A DNA stretch of 64,000 bases. Source: Alectoria sarmentosa (taxonomy: Eukaryota > Ascomycota > Lecanoromycetes > Lecanorales > Parmeliaceae). Every line of letters starts with the position of its first letter. The stretch's first letter is position 1. The stretch covers positions 51,424 to 115,423 of the forward strand of contig WOGZ01000085.1 in assembly GCA_009733775.1 (NCBI GenBank). The letters run 5' to 3'. Under the pieces are notes generated by a model that worked only from the letters and a program-made list of their open reading frames with translations, was not told the origin of the DNA and searched no databases. A program made the translations under genes and the position numbers. Shown here piece by piece: positions 1 to 12,474 of this stretch.

Positions 1-286
1 TTCACGCCACCGAGACTACTCCTGGCAATATATCCCTCAACCCTCGCACTTGGCCGCCTCTTCTCACTCTTCGACCCCACCACTTACGACGCGCCCTACA
101 GCCCTGTGACGTAGTTTGAAGCTCCATCCGCTACCTTCAGCTACTTTCACGCGAAAAAAAAATCTGCATCAAGATAGCCTGCTTTTGGTCACCGAACACG
201 TTGCTTAGCCGATATCAGTGGAAAGTCCATTCATCCCATTCTCTTGCATTCTTTCAAAGAGCCTCTACTTCTACGCTACCACAGTC

Positions 287-3200
287 ATGACCAAGCGGAA
301 GTTTATGCAGGATGACGATGAGAATGCGCAAGACCCGGACTACCGAGACTATCAATTTTCGGATGACGATGAGGATGTGCAAGAGCCAGACAACCGAGAC
401 TCGCAAGACCCAGACTATCGAGACTATCAGTTTTCAGATGACGAGTACGAGCCATCCTTAGTCGACGAGGACAATGAGCACCTCTCCATACCATCACGGC
501 ATGTGGTTCGATCTGGATCAACATTGACTGCATCCGGTCCACAAGACCTAGACGACGAAGAGGCTCAAGGAGAAACCAGCGACAGTGAGGGTGACGCGAG
601 TTATGAGGACAACACGTCAGAGGCACCGCGTCAAAAGACTGCTGATGATCCTCAAGTACGTGTCAGAACCCAACTGCCCATTGCCCTGTTTCATCATTTG
701 ATTTTGTTCAACTCGACATCGCTGACTTCAAGCACAGGTGCAGGACGGTAACCTCGACGGTTCGGATGAAGTCCGAGGCGGAAGAGTTCGCATCGTTGGC
801 AAGACCAAGTACTGTGGAGTCATAACCGCACGTGTCAAGGAACCGCAGAAGGCCAAGAGAACGAAAGGAGATTTCTTTTGCCCAATCTGTGATTCTAGCT
901 TTACCAGAGCTGAAAGTGTGAACTACCATTTTTCAGCTTGTGCGGAAAAGCACGGAAATCCCCAGGGTCACAGTTGGAACTCTCATCCCTCATGCGCGAA
1001 TAGGAATTCGCGGAAAAATGGTCTCGCTACTGCCTCCGACCCCCATGTCCAAACTTCCACGTCGAAGAAGAGAAACATGGAAAACAATTCATCGGAGTCA
1101 TCCTCTGCCAGCTCGAGTGACAGCGATGAAATGGTCCAAGCACAGCCGGTGCCACAGCCCGCCACTTTGCCCGGTGGATACCGCCCTCTGCCGACTGGTC
1201 CGCGAGCTGCTCAATCCAGTACTCACATTGATGAAATCGTCCAAACGCAGCCAGCATCACAGTCAGGCTCCCTAGCAACTGGGCCACCCACGACTCGATC
1301 CAAGCCAACACAGAGGAGATCGCAGACTCAGCCTGACTCGGGCATTTCTAGCATCCAGACTTCATCCACCTCAACACAGAGACGTCCAAAGCCCTCCACA
1401 ACTCGTCCAAAGCCCTCCACAGCTCGACCCAAGCCGCCACAGACTCGGCCTGTTAAAAAGCAGCGCACCTCCAATCCAAAGAAAACTCAAAAGCGGAAAC
1501 CCAAGAGCAAGAAGGGATCTGGTGTTGGGGAGCAAATGCATAATCACAGGCTCCATATCGATGGGAGCCTTCCTCCTATATCAGATCTCGGCGCAATGTT
1601 CCACGACATGCTTTCAAATGCATCGGAGAAGACACCTTGGCTAGAAGCTCTGGAAGTTCTCTCTGGAAAGCAGATTCGTATCGCAACAATGTGTTCCGGA
1701 ACCGAGAGCCCGTTGCTCGCACTGGAAAAGATACAGAATGGTAAGCATGGACTCTAGCCTTCGATTTGATGTTGCTTAACATATCCTCCATAGATTTACG
1801 GCTCTCTGGGAAGCCTCCGTTGGATATCAAGCACCTTTTTAGTGCGGAGATTGTACCGTATAAACAGGCTTACATCGAACGAAATTTCGGTCCCGACTAT
1901 CTTTTCCGAGACATGCGGGAATTAGCTGAGGGTGGACAAGCGTGAGTAGATTCCATCGCTGGTCCCTTCAGCTTCTGACATATTTAGGACCACCGCGTAT
2001 GGTGCCCTGGTTGATGTTCCCTCGGGTGTGAACTTACTGGTGGCCGGCTTCTCGTGCGTTGACTTCTCAAAGCTGAACAAGAACAGCAAGAAGTTGACAG
2101 ACAACGGTGAGTCTGGAGACACCTTTCGGGCAATTGCCAGATATGCAAGAAATTGCAGACCGGCAGTTATAATACTCGAGAACGTCGATGGCGCACCATG
2201 GGAATTGATTAGGGCCATTTGGGAAAATGATCATGAGCCCATCGAGGGGCACTTCGAGAAATTGAATGGTCCTGACGCAGACGCCGCCGAGCGGGAGCGC
2301 AATGCTTTCTGGAGTAATTTCTGGACGACTTTCTGGGCCGATGGTGACCCAGCGTACGCCGCTTTCTACCAAAGAGTCGACACGAAGAACTACTACATCC
2401 CTCAAACCCGCACTCGAAGATACATGATCTGCCTTGATCGCTGCCAATTTGCATCTCCACAACTAGCCGACAAAGCAGCCCAAAGCTGGCAGTGCTGTAT
2501 GGTGGCCCTTGAACGAAAGGCCAGCGTATCCGTCGAAGCATTTCTTTTACCCGTTGATGACCGACGTCTACAATGCGCCAAAGATGAAATGTCCAAGTAT
2601 GAGAAGCCCAAGTTCGAAAGGGACTGGGAGGTATGCAATGGCCGCTACGAAGGCTACCGAGCCGACGAGAAGCTTGGGATCTTAAGACCCATCCTCAACT
2701 GGACCAACGATGGTTCCGTCAAAGCCTCAAGTTACTTGTGGACCGATTGGACCTTTATGCAAGTCGAGCGCATATGGGATACGATCGAAATATCGTATTT
2801 ACGAAATGCCGCTAGAGGATACGACGCGTTCTTCAAAACGTAAGATCTCCCTTTTAGTCTTTCATGAACTTTTGTGCTTACACAACATCCATAGACGCTT
2901 CTGGGAGCTATCGCAGAACATCGATCGATTCACAGACGAGACGCCTGCAGGCGTCATCGGCTGTCTTACACCGAGTGGTCAGCCATTCTCGACAACACGT
3001 GGTGGCCCAGTCACTGGCCGTGAAGCCATTGCGCTTCAAGGTCTCCCAGTCGACGAGTTACTCCTTACGCGCGAAAGCCAGAGAGAACTATTCGACCTTG
3101 CAGGCAATGCCATGACTTCAACAGTGATTGGAGCAGCCCTTCTGAGCGCTTTGACCGTGAGCTGTGAAGTTCTGACCAATAACAAACAGTCGACCAGCCA

Positions 3201-6200
3201 GCCTGTCCATAACCCAAGCTCTGACGTCGTGAGGATGCGATTCAGCGAACTTCGGCCAAAGGAAGTTTTGAAATTTGATGGTTCTGATGAAACATCCTTT
3301 GAGGAACTTTGCTGGATGGCTAAGACCAGTGTTTGTCTATGTCACTGTGAGAATCAAAATGTTGCGGCCCCAGCGCTGATTCGCGAGTGTAAACACTGCC
3401 ATCACTATTGCTGCAAGAAGTGTGGTAATACGCCCAAGCACGATTACGAGCTTTTTGGGGGAACCGGAGTGCCTCTGCGTACTGAACCCCAAGAATTTCG
3501 AAAGCGAGTGAGGTATGCTATACCCACCAGGCTCGAGATTGACGGCCTCTCTTCCGAGAGATTAGAAGATCTGGCACAACGTCTTCCAGGTCGGCCACAA
3601 GAAGACTGGGTGCTCTTCAGCGAGGCAATTCTACTTGCTTCCAAGCAAGAATATCGCTACGAGTTTACGAAGCGCTCATATCGTTGGACAATTTCGTACA
3701 GTGCCGCTCATGCTCGTTTGGAACTCATCTTCGATCAAGATGAAGTTTATTGGCTATTATACGGAGAACCAGCTCAATCGGCGACTGGAGATAGTCGCGT
3801 CCGCAAACTCCTAGAAACGCCTCTGGCACGATTAACCGTCCGAGGTACAAGCATGCGCGGTGACCATGTCTCGGCAGAGAACATGCTTGGAGGCTCTTGG
3901 GAAATCCGCTGCCCAATAGAGCAGAAGTTCCAGATCACCTTCACCCCTCAAGGAAAATTGACCGACTCATGGGAGAAGAAGCTAGGTCTTCAAGGTGAAA
4001 GATTCATAGACAAACAAGTCTACACATCCTTGCACGTCGCTCGCACGTCAGAACCAGGACTAATTTTGGACCATGAGATTGACGGAGATTACGATCTCTT
4101 GGAGAATTGCGGAACAGCTTGCAGCAGCCTTCACAAGAAGAGACCGACTACGGATGCTCGCGACGCACCATCTCTCTTTCTTTTCCTTGATGCTGATCGA
4201 ATCGGGCCTCCCGAACATGATTGCTATGTCTTTTCCAACGATATACATCGGCTAGAGTACGGTGAAAATCGTTACATTGCAGCTAAGGTCGACAGCAAAT
4301 GGCGACCACCTTGCGAAGGTTCACATCCAAGAGCAGATCGCACTGTCTCTTCACAAGCAGCATGCCACGTCTTCAGCCGATGGGAACCTTGCCCGATCGT
4401 CCTGCGACCTCACGAAGGGCTAGAAGAGGCATTCTCTAGGGTCCCTAAGAGCGAAATCTCGATGCCAGTCTTCGGTACAGACCGGAAGTTATTACATTCT
4501 TCTAGAGACGATATGTATGGTTGCTTACACGAAACCGCCACGACTGCCTTGTTATCCTGCGAAATACCGAGCCAATTGGCTGACAGCGCTGGCTGGCAGG
4601 TAGGGCGTTGGACAATCATAGATCAGAAGTCTGAACGCCAGATTGCTGCAGCATTTGCATGGCTTTTCGCACGAGTGAAGGACCTGGGCGACTTCGAAGG
4701 GGGCTGGAGGTCTCTTGGTCCTCGTCCAAGTGGGTACCAAAAATGTCTGTCCTGCGCCCCGGACCCTCCAAAGATCATGTGGACGTGCTCGAGAAACGAC
4801 AAGGGAAACGACAAGGGAAAGATCATTCCTTATGAAGATGGGCGAGAGGCTGGCGATTTTGAGCGAAAGATCAAAGCGCGACCAGCTCCATTCCTGGTGC
4901 AAGCTTACATCGATAGCGATGGACAGCGCACAGGTCGGCTCTTGGTGGGCTTGAACCTTCCAACCCTCATCCATCGCGCTTTGGCTAGACTTGGCAACAT
5001 TGCAGACAGCGACGAAATTGATCTAAAATGGCGTCTCGATACCCGATTCGAGGTACCAACCCGTTACAAGCTCAGGGAATTAACATTGAGGAGCAACGAG
5101 CTCATTCTCGAGGCTGAGTATGCCTTTCCAACTGGCCTGGAGCTTCGACCCGAACAGAAGCGGTCCCTTCAATGGATGATTGGGCAAGAGGCCGACGATA
5201 TGGCTTTCTACGAAGAAGAGATCGAAGAAGCCACGTTGTCACAGCTCGGCTGGCGGGCAGAAGCCCGGGTAAGGCGAACTCGAATTGTTCGAGGAGGCGT
5301 TCTCGCTGATGAGGTTGGGTACGGCAAGACCGCCACGACTCTCGCGCTGATTGATGCGCAAAAGAAGAGCGCAGAAGAGTACCCAGGACAGAAACGCCTC
5401 GGCTGCATCTCTGTGAAAGCGACGTTGATCCTAGTACCTCCTCACCTAGTCCACCAATGGAAACAACAAGCAGACAAATTCTTGGGAGAAAATTGGGGCA
5501 AGATTCTGGTCATCGAAGACGTGACACAGCTAGCAAAGATCTCGGTCCAGCGGATCACACGAGCTGCCATCATCATCGCTTCTTGGAAAGTTTTGAGTAG
5601 TCCATCATACATGGACCGGATGTCGTATTTTGCGGCGCTGCCTCCTGGTCCGTCCAGTGGAGAGCGTGAAACGGATGCCTGGCTCAGTCGAGCATGTGGA
5701 AACATCGAGAAGCATATGGGCGAACTCGTCAGCGACTACAAGAGTCCCAAACGCTTTGCCGCAGCGCTGAAACGGAGATTGGAAGCGGCTCATTCCGACA
5801 AAGATATACTTCGCAATATTCCTACGCAGCGGCTTAAGGGTGCCAAGTATACCACATGGAATCCAGCGGAATGCGTTACACCAACGGCCCCTGGCCCCAA
5901 GAAGGAAGATATCGAGAAGTCGTTGAAGCATTTGCGTGACTGCAAGGACCTGGACTCTATGACTGGAATATTGTTGCACATGTTTGATTTCCATCGACTC
6001 GTTGTTGATGAATATACGTACGTCGACGGAAAGCAAAAGGTCGAGAAGCTTTCCAGCTTCATCAACACAATCCACGCTCGTTCCAGATGGGTGCTCTCTG
6101 GGACTCCCAACATTCAGGACTTTGGAGATGTACGCCACCTCGCCAAATTTTTAGCATACAATCTTGGGGTTGTGGATGATGCCGCAGGGGTCATCAAATC

Positions 6201-8364
6201 GGCCGCAATAAGACATATCAGAGAAGATAGAACTGGTAAGTTGCCTCATTATGCATTTTACAAGATTGCTAACGATCCGCAGCGGCCGAGCAATTCCGAG
6301 CATTTGGCTATTCACATACTGCTGCTTGGCACATAAGCAGGCAGGCTCACGCTCAGAGATTTCTCGACAAGTACGCTAGCAAGGTAGGCTCTCTTTTTGC
6401 TCAAGGCCTCTCCCTACAACTGCTTACGATTTTAGAACGTCGCCGATATTGGAGTTATTGAATCAAGGTTGCATCTCCGCCCAAATTTCCTTAGTGCATC
6501 AGAGACTATACTCAACGCTGAGCTTCAACAGCAGCTACAATCTACTGATATGAAGATTGTTCTCTACGGCAAGAGCAAGAAAGACAACGATAGAATTCGG
6601 CGATACAGAGATCTTCTCAAAGACTGCAAGACTGCGTCAGAGTGCCTTCTGAAATCATGCCTGTTTTTCGTATTGGAGGATTCGCATTCCGCGGAGAACG
6701 AGGCATCGGGGAATGCAATGGACGTTGACGAGGACGATGATTCCCAGGATCATGTTGACTCAGACCCTGCGACAGCCATTTTCGAAGCCTGTAAAGCGCT
6801 GATCATCATCCGCGAGAACCAGAAGCGTGCATTAATCATCGAGTTGGAAGAGATCCTGTTACATGCTGCGTGGCTAGAACAGCAATGTGCGCGCTCAAGA
6901 AACCCCGAGCACAGAGGCTCCCATTATCATCAATGGAAGTCAGAAGTGGAGAGGGTTGGGCTCAGAGATCCTACAGCTACTTCAGAACTTCGCGACTACC
7001 TCCGTGCAGCTCTCGTGAAGGTCGATACTGATACCGAGGAGATCTTTTACCGCGACCCTCCGACTGCCGAAGAACTCAGGAAGGAGAAAAAAGCCTTAGA
7101 AAAGCGGAACAAGCGCGATAAGGCAAAGAGAACAGCGAATCGCAAAGCCAAGAATGTCTGTGAAGGCACACAAACTCGGAGGTCGTCGAGGAAAACCAAA
7201 GCTACCGTCCATCTAGATGAAGACTGTGAAGAGATGGTAGTCGCCGATAAGGAATCAAGCCACCGTGACGACGATGATCCGCCAGACCCGAGGTCATACA
7301 AGATCCAGAAAGACGATTCCGAGATGTATGCCAGCGTCCTTCGAAGTCTCACAGGTCTTCTAAGAAGTCTGGCAACAGAATTGACGTCTCGGACGAGATC
7401 GCTCCGCTTCTCTCGCGGCGCGCAGGACCTTCAGCAATGGCATAGTGGTCTCGGCAAGCCACCTACCTGCAGAAGTTGCGGCAAAGTCGTACCCGATCAT
7501 GACAGTATCAGCATCAACGTTCGCTGCGGTCATCTCACCTGTCAAGAGTGCATCCAGAAAACGAACCTCGTTGAATGTACCGTCGTTGGCTGTGGTGAGG
7601 GATCCGATCCCCATAACATGAGAAAGGCCGAGGATCTCGTGGGCGATGGAAAGGCATGGAGATACGGCTCGAAGCTAGGTCACATCATCGAATTGATCGA
7701 CAGCCTACCAGAGGACGAACAAATTCTACTGTTTGTTCAGTTCGACGACATGATGGTCAACATTGCTTCGGCATTAGAAGCCGCTGGCATTTCGAACTAC
7801 GCACTGAGTAAGACAGCCGGCAGTCAGATAGTTGACATGATGATCGATTTCCAAGACAACAACGGGGATACTAAGAAAAGAGTCCTGCTTCTCAACCCCT
7901 CGAGTGAAACCGCAGCTGGAATGTAAGTCATCACTTGTCTCTCTTCCTGTCCTTGCTAATTTGATCTTCTAAGCAACCTCACCAACGCCAATCACATCAT
8001 CTTCGCGTCTCCTCTCCTGACTGACACGCAACAAGAGTACAACGCCTCGTCGACACAGTGTATTGGACGGGCGAAGAGATACGGTCAGCAGAAGACGGTG
8101 CACGTTTATAGAATCCTTGCCCTAAGAACTATCGACGTTGATATCTTGCAAGAGCGCGAACAGAAGACGCTGGCAAAGAAGAAAGATCTCGAAGGCGCCG
8201 AAGCGGCTGAAGCGCACGGACTTGGTGGTGGGGATTCATATGAGGAGTGGGTGTTGGTAGAAGAGAATGCGATTGGTGATACTCTGGAGGCTGGGTGGGG
8301 ATCCGGTTACAACTTCAAGTCGAACCCAACAGAGGAGGAGTATCAGAGTCGTGAAAGGTCTTGA
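287..8364 (+). CDS. DNMT5: DNMT5-type cytosine methyltransferase / SNF2 ATPase / RING protein
   Basis: Eight exons: 287-655, 738-1740, 1794-1941, 1988-2839, 2895-6235, 6283-6383, 6436-7922, 7974-8364; all phases agree and give about 2,563 residues, near the size of known DNMT5 proteins. Order seen: acidic N-terminus; C2HC-type finger near residue 171 (CPIC...H...C); basic Ser/Pro/Lys linker; methyltransferase motif I (IRIATMCSGTE, ~435), motif IV with candidate catalytic Cys530 (GFSCVDFS), ENV (571-573), QTRTR (~646-650), motif X GN (861-862); a Cys/His cluster (~940-965); SNF2 lobe 1 with Walker A DEVGYGKT (~1596-1603), Walker B DEYT (~1829) and WVLSGTP; RING starting at Cys2283; lobe 2 with QCIGRAKRYGQ (~2462). 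Known family role: ATP-dependent maintenance CpG methylation in the nucleus. The first ATG after the 5' leader was chosen; an in-frame upstream GTG at 218 is not a credible start. The second intron-side choice (738 or 744) changes two residues only. Confidence 0.93.
329..445 (+). repeat. Imperfect tandem repeat in the acidic N-terminus
   Basis: Two copies of a segment encoding QDPDYRDYQFSDD lie about 84 bp apart, with a shorter degenerate copy (QEPDNRDS) between them. It lies within the first exon of the DNMT5-type gene and yields a disordered acidic tail rich in Asp, Glu and Tyr. No function is evident. Confidence 0.7.
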
Positions 8365-10222
8365 TCCGTCTCGGAGCTCATAGATATTAGATTGCCGAAT
8401 GAGAGATGTACTTGAGAGCATCCCATCGTCTTCTATTCGCATTGTGAACTTGCAATTTCGAGCATGCATTCCCCTACCTCAAGTCTACTTCACCTTGGGC
8501 CCATATCCATCCCTCTCACCTCCATCCTATCCTATCGTCTCCTAGTTCCTCCCTAAGCCTATGCCCCAACCGCTTTGCCCATCTTCGCCCCCTCCAGTGC
8601 CTTTGACTCCACACGAGGCGTTTCGCCAAACATCTCTACAGAGTCCCTGCCCCCCCTAGTCCCCTTGCCGTTGAAACAAATTTACCCGTCATTGACTGAA
8701 TCCCACCCTCCTCCGAGTCCATGGTCGAGCCGCTCCCTCCACAACCCACTCATCTGGCCGTAGCTATGCTACAGCTCAGCTTCCATTTCATTACATCCCG
8801 CAGCTTGAAAACCCTGTCGTCGCTCCCCCCTGTCCCCCGATGCATCCCGTCGTTCCTTGACCCTCTGAATACCACACCAGAACGAACGGTGCGGTGCTGG
8901 CCATCTCGTATCGATTCCTCTACAGCGATGAACGTCAACATCGCTGCACCCCTCTTCCCCTCGTAGTAGACTCCCATACCATACCATACCATACCAAACC
9001 AAGAGCTCTACTGATAACACCCCATTCCATTCCATTGAAGACCCAGTGGTAATTTCGTGTCTCGTGAGCCCAGAAGCACCCTCTCCAACAATCCAATGTA
9101 GAGCCATCGCCCTTCACAGCCCCCTTCTACACGACGCGCGTCAAGAATAGGATAACCCGTTCCTGCTTCGAATCGCAAAGTATCTCGTAGTGTGTTGTGT
9201 TGTGTGTTGTGTGTTGAATAGCTGACTGGCACGCAGGCGGCGTTTAGTTGGTTGGTGGTGGGGGTGCAGGAGTTTGGTGTTTGGGATTTTGATTGCTGTA
9301 GTGGGGTGGGGGTGGGGATGGTGGAGGTAGGTAGGTAGGTAGGTAGGTAGGTAGGTAGTTGAAGACTGAATGAAGCGGTGGGGCTGAACGGAGTCGTTCG
9401 TCTTGAGGCGGTTGGTCGAGATAGCGAAACGCTAGGTATAGGTGTAAGCGATTGCGTAGGAGGTCGGATGGGGTGATGGCCGAGCTGTTGCAGCGTGAGG
9501 AGCTGTAAAGACGGGGGGGGGGTAAAAATGATGACGAGCGTTTGGTGCTTGAGATACTGTAGTATTCGCTGTTAGTGTTCTTTCCATTTACGTGAGAGGG
9601 TTGTAACTGCATGTGCGAACGGGGCCATTGGCTTGTTATTCTACGTTTGTCGCATTTGGCGCGAAGGGAGGGGGGAAGGATGGTGCTCGTGTTGATGGCG
9701 TTGGCAGTGGAGATCGGGGTGGAGATTTGCATGGGTTGTGGACCCCGTTACAGTGCTTCGATATGCTACGGCCTAAGAGAGAAAGAAAGAAAGAAAGAAT
9801 TCCCTACAGAGTATTCCAGGAAAATCGCTACAGTCTCAAGGGGGCTCAGATTTTGCCGAGTCTTCAGTCAGGGATATTGCTTGAGAGTGGTTGGCTGCAA
9901 GCCTCGGACCATTGTTGAGTTTGTGTCTTTGTCGAAATATGGCGCCCAAGTCATATCAGCCATCGGTATTCCGAAACATTTAATGTCGTTACTGTCTTCC
10001 GCGGTCCTACAGAGATCTGGAATCATCGACTCATCAAAACTGAACATTTCAACCATTTCATTGTGGCCGATGCCAGAAAGATCATTATTGGAAATGGTCG
10101 AAAGCCTCAGTCAACTGTTGAAGGACTGGGTTCGCTCAACACGGCAGCATCTTAGCCAAGCAAACGATCAATAGGGGATAAGCAAAATCCAGTATGACAT
10201 CAACGTCGCATCGCGCATCGTC
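8365..10222. other. Non-coding spacer with simple repeats
   Basis: No gene is supported here. The left part is pyrimidine-rich and probably includes the 3' end of the DNMT5-type transcript. Simple repeats present: CCATA-type units near 8976-9000, TGTGT/GTTGTG units near 9188-9216, a GGTA array at about 9325-9357, a G run near 9513, and GAAA units near 9779-9798. Open frames across this stretch are low-complexity (Pro/Ser/Thr-rich) and look like products of the repeats. Confidence 0.6.
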
Positions 10223-11616
10223 TCAGGAAGCCGGAGCTCCTTTTTCACCATGACCGTTGGCTGCTGTCGCCAGCTCCCACAACGCCTCTCGTCTAGACTT
10301 GCTCCCCACATCAAAGAAGGGTTTCTCACCAACACTAATCGCCCTCCTACCCATCCGCTCCGCCGGATCGTCATAGTAATCAGACGTCGCAGTGTGGTAG
10401 GTACTGCGATTGTCCCAGATGGCCAGATCATTGGCGTTCTGCCATCGGAACCGGACTTGCAGATCCTGGTTTTCGACGATCAGGTTCATGAACCATTCCT
10501 GCAACGCCTTGGACTCCAGCGGCGTGACGTCGTTGATGTGTTGCACATGAACCCCGACCGCAAAGACGGATTTCCAGCCTGTTACGGGATTTGTGCGGAC
10601 GACCGGGTGGACGGCTTGCAGGAGTTCGCCGACGTTGAGAGGAGAGCCTCGCGGGTCAGAGTAGAGCTTGAATCCGCCCATTTTGGCGACCTCGTTGAAC
10701 TTTGGCTGGGCAAATGTAACGGTGAGGCCTTCCAAAAACTTCTGATATGGTTCGGAAATGCGGTCGTAAAGCTCATAGCCCGATGCCCAGATTGTGTCTG
10801 TTTCAGGGCCATAGTCAGCGCCGTGAGCCCGTCATACTGACATTGGTTCAAACGACGTACCTCCACCAGTGCTAGGAATCTCGACAAGGCGCAGGCTGGA
10901 ATAATCAGGCGGCATCTTTACATGTGCCCAGGCTTCAGTAAGCACCTTGGAACGCTTGCCGGGAGAAATCGGGAAAGGATATGTTACCTTCTCAAACGTG
11001 GCATCCGAATGCCAGCTTCCCTTGCCACTCTGAACTTTGGCGCCCCGTGGAAAGATCTTCTTCAATCTGCGCGAGCTGATGGTGTTGATCTCAAGATCTC
11101 CAGAAGCATCAGTGCCATCGTTGGCCGTGGGCTCGATGTACATTTTTGATGATTTTGGCTTTCCGGAGAGCTCTCCAAGACGCCCAAGTAGTTCCTTTTG
11201 AAGGCCGTTGTCCAAGCCATCTTGGGCGCGAAAGAAGACGACGCCACGTTGGGAGACTGTGCGGAATGTATGTCAGTAAAAGGAAGAACGATTTCTTTGC
11301 TATCGGGGGGGGGGGGGGGTGTACTGGTGATAGCCAAATCTTTGAGTAGTTGGTCAGAATTGGGTGCTCTGAGCCATTCCGCCAGGTTGGCTTCCGGAAA
11401 TTCTTTTCCAATGACTGGTGTGACGTCGAAAGATTTGAACTGGTTCAGGATGCCAGTCAATTTCAGCGGTGAGCTATTCGATGACCTGAAGTCGGTAGGT
11501 GGATCATTCATGGAACCCGTTGGGCCTTTCTCTTCGACAACAACATTAGCCGGAGATTTTTTGGTATGGGCCGATGTGTGCGAGTTTAAAGTGACACTCT
11601 CAGCATGAGGAGCCAT
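10223..11616 (-). CDS. TauD/TfdA-family Fe(II)/2-oxoglutarate dioxygenase
   Basis: Three exons on the minus strand (11325-11616, 10861-11256, 10223-10797) give 420 residues, a normal length for fungal TauD proteins. Recognisable family segments: SQRGVVFFRAQ after the first splice, iron ligands His180 and Asp182 in GSWHSDATF, HPVVRTNPVTG, and the distal iron ligand His364 in NRSTYHTATSDY followed by an Arg-rich segment for 2-oxoglutarate. The fold oxidises small acidic substrates such as taurine or other sulfonates; the actual substrate cannot be read from sequence. Intron 1 carries a run of 13 G (plus strand). The start at 11616 is the first ATG of an open N-terminal extension. It is divergent from the FAD oxidoreductase at 12475, with an 858-bp gap that may hold shared control sites. 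Confidence 0.9.
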
Positions 11617-12474
11617 TTTTCGTCACGGATAAGATGGAGTGAGTCCTTTTCAAAATGAAGACTCTGAACAGCCTCGCACGATGAAATTCTAGAGAGAGAA
11701 GGACAGAAGGAGGGAGAGGACTATTCACTTCATATTCGCTGCACCTTTACGCCCATTACCCATTCGCTGACAGTCTTGGCGTGGAGGGGAAATCACACCA
11801 CAGGGAAGAATGATCAGCCAAGAGCCCAGGCCCAAGTTCAGCACCCGCAGCATCTGCACAGCACACCCACAGCATCTGCACAGCATCTGCACAGCATCTG
11901 CGCAGCATCTTTATACGAATAGTCAAGGTACCAAGTCTTACAGCTTACCTACCTACCCATCTGTATGTTATGATTATTCGCAGCAAAAGTACACGCTTCT
12001 TCCGCAGGTCTAAAGGCCCGTAGAGCAGGTAAGATCTCGTAGAGAATGTCTGCATTTATCGGATTTTATCCTGCCAGGACATGAATTGTTCCGATCTATT
12101 ACCCCTGAAGTTTATCGATCAGAATTCTTGGCTACACGCAGAAGACCGTCTAGGTTAACAGAGCTGCAAATGCCATTCAATTCGAAATTCGATATGTGGA
12201 GAATACCATAGCAAGGGAGAGGGGGAATGTTATGCGCGGAGGTGCGTCATTTGGCTACCAGCTACCTTACATGACTCGCTAGCGCGAGTACCTTACCGCA
12301 TATGTACTAGATTCAATGATCTGCTGAGTAAGGGAGCTATCGAGGTAACCCACTCATTACTTTACCATGCAGCTGCCAAAGCTTGACGAAGAAAAGTGCT
12401 GTATAGAAAGTTTATGCGGTTTGAATCATTTGGAGCAATCATCCTTGCGGACAGAGACACTGTCGTCCGGACGC
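11617..12474. promoter_or_regulatory. Shared upstream region of divergent dioxygenase and oxidoreductase genes
   Basis: The start codons of the TauD-type gene (minus) and the FAD oxidoreductase gene (plus) face away from each other across this region. It holds an 11-bp short tandem repeat (see next entry), and no supported reading frame. Bidirectional control is inferred only from geometry. Confidence 0.45.
11846..11911. repeat. CAGCATCTGCA short tandem repeat
   Basis: About five copies of the 11-bp unit CAGCATCTGCA, one interrupted by CACACCCA. The unit contains CATCTG, an E-box-like hexamer (CANNTG). The array sits in the divergent upstream region between the dioxygenase and the oxidoreductase. 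A regulatory role is only a possibility. Confidence 0.7.

Noticed and set aside
218..286. In-frame upstream GTG start for the DNMT5-type gene
   Set aside because: GTG is not a normal nuclear start in fungi; the ATG at 287 follows a suitable leader and precedes the acidic N-terminus.
9244..9732. 162-codon minus-strand frame
   Set aside because: Composition is Pro/Tyr/Ser low complexity created by the GGTA and GGGGTG repeats; no motif or gene context.
12367..12474. Extended N-terminus for the FAD oxidoreductase
   Set aside because: The extension has no family similarity; the second in-frame ATG gives the normal distance to the dinucleotide-binding motif.
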